NCBI GenBank assembly: GCA_035566895.1 | Contig: DATMQA010000092.1 | Location: 1-16,566, forward strand | Source of the DNA: DATMQA01 sp035566895 | Lineage (GTDB): Bacteria > Verrucomicrobiota > Verrucomicrobiia > Limisphaerales > UBA8199 | Length of the DNA stretch: 16,566 nt | Reading direction: 5' to 3' | In this document: positions 12,891 through 16,566 of the stretch, piece after piece | Numbering within the stretch: the first letter of the stretch is position 1 | Layout of the letters: every line of letters begins with the position of its first letter | The notes under the pieces: generated by a model | What the model saw: only the letters and a program-made list of their open reading frames with translations | Databases searched by the model: none | Told to the model about the DNA's origin: nothing | Made by a program: the position numbers and the translations under genes

Positions 12891-15599
12891 ATGAAAATCA
12901 TAATACATTTATTGGGTGTTGTTGGGCTGGCGCTCTCATGGGTCGCCACTGCCAAGGCTGAAGCCGAGTCGGCATCGGTCGAGTGCGACAAATCCTCGAG
13001 TTTCCTGGCACCGCTAGATAGCGCTCCGGGCCGGCAGTACGCTCCGGACCGCGAGGTGCAGATGCTCCACCTGGCGTTGGACATCACGCCCGATTTCAAG
13101 CAACGGACCATCGAAGGACAGGCGACGCTGCGGTTCAAGCCGCTGGCCAAGCCGGCACGGGAAGTGAAGCTGGACGCTGTCGATCTGAACATTCACTCCG
13201 TCACTGCCTCGGAAAAAATTCAAGGTTACCAGGTCACTACCGATAAAGTCATTATCACCTTTGCCGAGCCGCTGGCCCCGGACAAGGAGGCCAGCGTGAC
13301 GATCGCTTATTCCGCCGAGCCGACGAAGGGACTTTACTTCCGGACGCCCGAAATGGGCTACAAGGAAGGCGACGCGCACCTGTTCACGCAGGGGGAAGAA
13401 ATCGATGAACGGCAATGGTACCCCTGCCTGGATTCGCCCAATCAGCGGTTGACTTCTGAAATCACCTGCCGGGTGCCCGAGGGGATGACGGTGATTTCGA
13501 ACGGCCGACTGGTTTCCGAAGCCAAAGACGCGGCGACCGGGCTGGTGGCGGTGCATTGGTCGCAGGACAAGCCGCACTCCAACTACCTCGTTTCGCTCGT
13601 GGCCGGTTATTTCAAGAAGGTAGAGGACAAATGCGGGGACATTCCGCTGGCGTTTTTCACACCGCCGTCGGAAATCAACGAAGCGACCAATTCCTTTCGC
13701 GAGACGAAGGAAATCATGGAGTTCTTCCAGCAGGAGATCGGCGTCGCCTATCCCTGGGACAAGTATTACCAGGTTTGCGTGAATGACTTTGTCGAAGGCG
13801 GGATGGAAAATACCAGCGCGACGACGCTGACGGACCGGACGCTGTTCACGGACGCGACCGAGAACATTCGGGACAGCCGTGGCCTGGTCGCCCACGAGAT
13901 GGCGCATCAATGGTTTGGGGACCTGGTCACGTGCAAGGATTGGAGCCAGATTTGGCTCAACGAGGGTTTTGCGACGTTTTACGAGACACGGTACAACGGC
14001 CACAAGAATGGGCGAGATGCGATGCTGTATTCACTTTACCAACGCGCCCGCCAGATCACCGGCATGTCCAACGACTTCAACCCGATCGTCCGCCGGACCT
14101 ACAACGAACCGCATGAGATGTTTAACTATCTCGTCTATCCCAAAGCGGCCTGGATCCTGCACACGCTGCGGGCCGAACTGGGCGAAGACCTGTTCCGCCG
14201 GTGCATAAAGACTTACCTGGAACGGCATGAGTATGGGAACGTGGTCACTGAAGACTTGCGGCGGGTCATCGAGGAGCTTTCGGGCCGCTCTTACGATCAG
14301 TTCTTCGATCAATGGTATTATCACGGGCATTTTCCCGAGCTGCAAGTGAATTACGCTTGGGATGAAACCGCCAAGCTGGCGAAGGTTTCGATTCATCAAA
14401 CGCAGGAGGTGAATCAGAATGTGTTGCTGTTCGAGTTGCCGGTGACGGTGCGGTTCAAAGGCAAAGCGGGCGTGGAAGACCGGCCCATCCGAGTGACGAA
14501 GAAGGAAGAGGATTTCTATTTCCCGCTGGCATCGGCGCCGGAGATCGTCCGGCTCGACCCGGGTTACACATTGCTGGCCAAGGTGACCTTTACGCTGCCG
14601 AACCCGATGCTCTACGCGCAGCTCGCTGACCAGGAGGACGTCGTGGGGCGTTTGCTGGCGGTGGACCAATTGGCCACGAGGCGCGACAAGGAAGCTGTCG
14701 CGAAATTGAAAGAAGCACTCAATCACGATTCGTTTTTTGGGTTGCGAATGGAGGCGGCGCGGGCGCTGCGCAGCATTCGGACGGATGAAGCGCGGGACGC
14801 GTTGCTGGCCTCGACTAAACAGGAGGACGCGCGCGTCCGCCAGCAGGTCGTGATGGAGATTGCGGGTTTCTATGGCGAAAAGCCTTACGATTCAGCGCGG
14901 CAAACGCTAACCCAGGAGAAGAACCCGGCGATTCTGATGTCGGCCATTCACGACCTGGGCGGCTACGCCAAACCCGACGTGCGCGAGACGCTGTTGAAGT
15001 TTCTGGGTTCGGAGTCGTATCGGAACGAATTGGCGGATGCGGCGATTTCAGCGATGCGTTTGCAGGATGATCCGAGCTATATCCAGCCGCTACAGGACAC
15101 TCTTTCCCGAAAGGAACCCGACTTTACCAGCCGCGGTTATGGGCAGGGCCTGGAAACGCTGGCGTACCTGGCGCGCAACGAGGAGAAGCGGGATGAGGTT
15201 CGGAATTTTATCCTCGGGAAAGTGGACCACAAGAAGCAGAGCATTCAGTTGGCCGCGATTAGTTCGCTGGGAACGCTGGAAGATCCCAAGGCAATCGCGG
15301 TGTTGGAGAGATTTGCCAGTGCCGGGAAGGACACGCCGGAGCGGGCGGCGGCGGAGCGTTCCATCGCAATTCTGCGCGCCGGGCGCAAGCCGGTGGATGA
15401 TTTCAAGAACCTGCGACAGGAGGTGCTTGACCTGGAGAAGGCGAACCGGGATTTGCGGAAAGAGGTGGATGATCTCAAGAAAAAGGCGGAGGCGAAAGGT
15501 GAGGGAGGTCGACAGTCCACAGTCCGCGGTTCGCAGTCGAAGAAAACGAGTCCAAAGTCCAAGGTCCAAAGTCCAAAGTCTGAAGCGCCCGAGCGGTAG
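12891..15599 (+). CDS. Secreted M1-family zinc aminopeptidase with C-terminal HEAT repeats
   Basis: 902 residues from ATG at 12891, with a signal peptide at 1-23 (ending ATAKAEA). The M1 beta-saddle domain leads to the catalytic domain: GGMEN (303-307, a GAMEN exopeptidase motif variant), HEMAHQWFGDLV (zinc ligands His335 and His339, catalytic Glu336) and NEGFA with zinc ligand Glu358. A conserved tyrosine region follows (MFNYLVYPKAAWIL, about 410-423). It should remove N-terminal residues from peptides in the periplasm or outside. Residues about 580-815 are HEAT/PBS-like helical repeats (for example DEARDALLASTKQEDARVRQQVV). About 835-870 form a coiled coil (NLRQEVLDLEKANRDLRKEV), and the last 30 residues are a lysine/serine-rich tail encoded by a CCAAAGT repeat. 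Such M1-HEAT fusions are seen in Verrucomicrobia and Acidobacteria. The substrate is unknown. Confidence 0.95.
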   Translation: MKIIIHLLGVVGLALSWVATAKAEAESASVECDKSSSFLAPLDSAPGRQYAPDREVQMLHLALDITPDFKQRTIEGQATLRFKPLAKPAREVKLDAVDLNIHSVTASEKIQGYQVTTDKVIITFAEPLAPDKEASVTIAYSAEPTKGLYFRTPEMGYKEGDAHLFTQGEEIDERQWYPCLDSPNQRLTSEITCRVPEGMTVISNGRLVSEAKDAATGLVAVHWSQDKPHSNYLVSLVAGYFKKVEDKCGDIPLAFFTPPSEINEATNSFRETKEIMEFFQQEIGVAYPWDKYYQVCVNDFVEGGMENTSATTLTDRTLFTDATENIRDSRGLVAHEMAHQWFGDLVTCKDWSQIWLNEGFATFYETRYNGHKNGRDAMLYSLYQRARQITGMSNDFNPIVRRTYNEPHEMFNYLVYPKAAWILHTLRAELGEDLFRRCIKTYLERHEYGNVVTEDLRRVIEELSGRSYDQFFDQWYYHGHFPELQVNYAWDETAKLAKVSIHQTQEVNQNVLLFELPVTVRFKGKAGVEDRPIRVTKKEEDFYFPLASAPEIVRLDPGYTLLAKVTFTLPNPMLYAQLADQEDVVGRLLAVDQLATRRDKEAVAKLKEALNHDSFFGLRMEAARALRSIRTDEARDALLASTKQEDARVRQQVVMEIAGFYGEKPYDSARQTLTQEKNPAILMSAIHDLGGYAKPDVRETLLKFLGSESYRNELADAAISAMRLQDDPSYIQPLQDTLSRKEPDFTSRGYGQGLETLAYLARNEEKRDEVRNFILGKVDHKKQSIQLAAISSLGTLEDPKAIAVLERFASAGKDTPERAAAERSIAILRAGRKPVDDFKNLRQEVLDLEKANRDLRKEVDDLKKKAEAKGEGGRQSTVRGSQSKKTSPKSKVQSPKSEAPER
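15513..15584 (+). repeat. CAGTCC / GTCCAAA tandem repeat forming the aminopeptidase C-terminus
   Basis: Two adjacent repeat stretches: CAGTCCACAGTCC with a related CGCAGTCG (15513-15539), then GTCCAAA or GTCCAAG words repeated about four times (15550-15578). This type normally lies between genes. Here it is read in frame as QSTVRGSQSKK and SPKSKVQSPKSEAPER up to the stop codon at 15597. The original stop was presumably upstream and was lost. Confidence 0.7.
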
Positions 15600-15617
15600 A
15601 ACTGGTCTGCGCTGCCC

Positions 15618-15690
15618 GGCCTCCGCATCGCGGGAGGCGTGTGGAGTGCGTGAAGCTTGTTTCCGCTATCGGAGGCTGAGGTCGAAATAA
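15618..15690. repeat. Hairpin-containing intergenic segment, possible dispersed repeat
   Basis: GCCTCC (15619-15624) pairs with GGAGGC (15633-15638), extended by CGC/GCG. A second CGGAGGC follows near 15673-15680, and GGAGTGCGTGAAGCTTG lies between. The composition recalls dispersed GGAGTGCG-type segments of verrucomicrobial genomes, from memory only. There is no T-run after the hairpin. It occupies the gap between the aminopeptidase and the convergent DUF5069-like gene. Confidence 0.35.
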
Positions 15691-15711
15691 CTCTTCTTCC
15701 TTAAGCCCCGC

Positions 15712-16140
15712 TCACATCCTTTTCTCATCCGCGTCGATGAAATCCACAAACGTCTGTATGTCATCCCGATGGGCCAGGCCCGCGTGTTCTTTGCGCATCT
15801 TCAGCCGCGCTTGCATCTCGGGGTCGTCCTTTCTCGGAGAATTCAGCATCCGGTCCCGGTGCGCCGCTTTCACGGCCTCCGGCTTCTTCACATTCTTCAG
15901 TACCCAATCGCAAACCTCCCCGTCCGTCGTCGAGTTGCGGACCACCTCGATGAACTTTTGCGCCTCCACCCCGGCGCGCTCGAGCCACAAACCGTCAAAC
16001 CCCTTGCCGAAATTGGCCTGGTAATCCGGGTGCAGCTTCCCGGCCAGGTGCAGTCGGATTTTGTCGATGTAACGCGGCAGGTGTATCCAGCCGCACATGG
16101 TCTCGCGCGGGCTCCGTGGGTAAATGATTTCGCTGCTCAT
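15712..16140 (-). CDS. DUF5069-like protein, function unknown
   Basis: 142 residues from ATG at 16140 (MSSEIIYPRSPRETMCGWIHLPRYIDKIRLHLAGKL…). The frame extends to 16179, but the start at 16140 leads straight into the conserved opening. PRSPRE, a helix with LPRYIDKIRLHLAGKL, FGKGFDGLWLERAGVEAQKFIEVV and TDGEVCDWVLKN fit the DUF5069 family, cytoplasmic proteins of unknown role. The C-terminal part (HRDRMLNSPRKDDPEMQARLKMRKEHAGL) is highly charged and helical. No signal peptide or membrane segment. It is a single gene, convergent with the aminopeptidase; its upstream side is the repeat-rich stretch 16141-16527. Confidence 0.75.
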   Translation of the reverse strand: MSSEIIYPRSPRETMCGWIHLPRYIDKIRLHLAGKLHPDYQANFGKGFDGLWLERAGVEAQKFIEVVRNSTTDGEVCDWVLKNVKKPEAVKAAHRDRMLNSPRKDDPEMQARLKMRKEHAGLAHRDDIQTFVDFIDADEKRM

Positions 16141-16211
16141 GCGAAGAGGATTGGCGGGCGCATTCAAACTGTCAATCAAACGCCGCGATGAAGACCCGCG
16201 CTAGTGCCGCA

Positions 16212-16297
16212 CAAACCCCGATCTGCAAACACCAAACCCCGATCTGCAAACACCAAACACCAAGCTCCAAACACCAAATAAACATCAAATTCCAAAC
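16212..16297. repeat. CAAACACC minisatellite with an exact 21-bp duplication
   Basis: An exact 21-base unit opening CAAACCCCGATCTG occurs twice head to tail (16212-16232 and 16233-16253). It is followed by a degenerate run of CAAACACC, CAAGCTC, CAAACACC, AAATAAACATC and AAATTC words to 16297. Both parts share the (C)CAAACAC word. No gene is supported here; a minus-strand open frame reads only repeat (WCLQIGVWCLQIGV). Spacers between copies are absent, so this is not a CRISPR. Confidence 0.85.
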
Positions 16298-16353
16298 ACC
16301 CTGAAATTCAACGCAAAGACGCAAAGGAGCAAAGGCGCGAAGAATTTCAGGGT
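16298..16353. repeat. GCAAAG tandem repeat enclosed by a perfect 12-bp inverted repeat
   Basis: ACCCTGAAATTC (16298-16309) and GAATTTCAGGGT (16342-16353) are perfect reverse complements. The 32-base middle is a tandem of ACGCAAAG, ACGCAAAG, GAGCAAAG and GCGCGAAG units, a family common between genes in Verrucomicrobia and Planctomycetes. No T-run follows on either strand. A 13-base part (16330-16342) recurs on the minus strand after leuA (7244-7256), without the inverted arms. Confidence 0.8.
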
Positions 16354-16364
16354 AAAATTTGAGA

Positions 16365-16525
16365 CCGGGACGTGGGTTCCGCCGAACCAACCTGGGACCA
16401 CAGCGCAGATAAGCGCGGAAGGAGAGGAGATGTCCCGGCGATAGTTGGAATTGGAGGTGGTTCTCCTGCCGTCCATCAAACAGGATGGGCGGTTGAGTAA
16501 AAGAAACAATCAACCAGGAGAACCA
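16365..16525 (+). promoter_or_regulatory. Structured RNA leader with sequestered Shine-Dalgarno
   Basis: Several nested stems lie just before a start codon. The first, CCGGGACGT (16365-16373) with ATGTCCCGG (16430-16438), has nine pairs with one wobble. Inside it lie GGTTC/GAACC (16375-16379/16384-16388) and GCGC/GCGC (16403-16406/16413-16416). The second, TGGTTCTCCTG (16458-16468) with CAGGAGAACCA (16515-16525), has 11 perfect pairs. Inside it is the hairpin CCGTCCATC/GATGGGCGG (16469-16477/16484-16492) and a weak TTGA/TCAA. The 3' arm of the second stem holds AGGAG, the ribosome-binding site of the gene at 16528. No known riboswitch consensus was recognised. Confidence 0.6.
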
Positions 16526-16527
16526 AT

Positions 16528-16566
16528 GTGAGAAAGTACCGAAGACAGCAGCAACAAGCCAAAGAA
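16528..16566 (+). CDS. 5' end of an unidentified gene, cut by the window edge
   Basis: GTG at 16528 opens a frame of 13 codons to the edge (MRKYRRQQQQAKE), preceded by GGAG at 16517-16520 with a seven-base spacer, the best Shine-Dalgarno in the window. The overlapping ATG at 16526 meets TGA at once and cannot be the start. The basic, glutamine-rich beginning is not enough to name a family. The structured, self-complementary leader would suit a transposase, reverse transcriptase or tightly repressed gene, but this is conjecture. Confidence 0.55.
   Translation, partial: MRKYRRQQQQAKE

Noticed and set aside
13014..14003. 329-codon minus-strand open frame opposite the aminopeptidase
   Set aside because: Antisense to the conserved M1 catalytic domain; the product has no family features.
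16212..16260. Possible CRISPR array
   Set aside because: The two 21-bp copies are directly adjacent, without spacers, and grade into a degenerate minisatellite.
16172..16513. 113-codon minus-strand open frame at the right end
   Set aside because: It consists of translated tandem repeats (WCLQIGV copies) and structured leader DNA, with no protein signature.
16365..16566. Group II intron or known riboswitch at the right edge
   Set aside because: No intron 5' GUGYG boundary, domain V or known riboswitch core was recognisable. The stems are real but the class cannot be assigned from this window.

Overview
The window looks like a stretch of chromosome from a verrucomicrobial bacterium, probably of the Pedosphaera/Limisphaerales type. 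This is inferred from GC-rich DNA, a '[25 protein letters not shown]' type pseudopilin (written here only as a family hallmark), a GDSL/SGNH-TPR protein, secreted proteins ending in a short 'L.L.W…FFRL' module, a bacterial SWIB protein, and several families of short A-rich or AATTCG-type intergenic repeats. No rRNA, tRNA, CRISPR array or complete insertion sequence was recognised.

Layout. (1) 1-446 (-): 5' part of a type II secretion-like pseudopilin, cut by the window edge. (2) 548-2860 (+): membrane-anchored SGNH-hydrolase-like protein with C-terminal TPRs. (3) 2891-7168 (-): a secreted GH53 endo-beta-1,4-galactanase, a secreted protein of four carbohydrate-binding-like beta modules, a NarL-type response regulator, and a SWIB-domain protein, all on the same strand. 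The regulator gene and the secreted-protein gene each have upstream a palindrome with the same arms, CCGCA-N6-TGCGG. This suggests, but does not prove, that the regulator controls itself and a galactan-use pair. (4) 7258-9128 (-): leuA for 2-isopropylmalate synthase, preceded by a complete leucine attenuator: a 22-codon leader peptide with seven Leu, an antiterminator and a rho-independent terminator. (5) 9299-9667 (+): small membrane protein. (6) 9677-12303 (-): homoserine dehydrogenase followed by aspartokinase, a likely operon for the aspartate family of amino acids. (7) 12421-12881 (+): type II toxin-antitoxin pair, 9 bp before a large secreted M1 aminopeptidase with HEAT repeats (12891-15599). 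(8) 15712-16140 (-): DUF5069-like protein. (9) 16141-16566: repeat-rich, strongly structured intergenic DNA ending in the first 13 codons of an unidentified gene whose Shine-Dalgarno lies in a perfect 11-bp stem.

Recurring theme: short tandem repeats of several families sit at gene ends and, in three places, appear to have entered reading frames: the N-terminus of the GH53 enzyme, an internal loop of homoserine dehydrogenase, and the C-terminal tail of the aminopeptidase. Two repeats are enclosed by inverted repeats.

The strongest regulatory finding is the leuA attenuator, whose alternative pairings can be traced base by base. The most open question is the structured leader at the right edge, because its gene lies outside the window.
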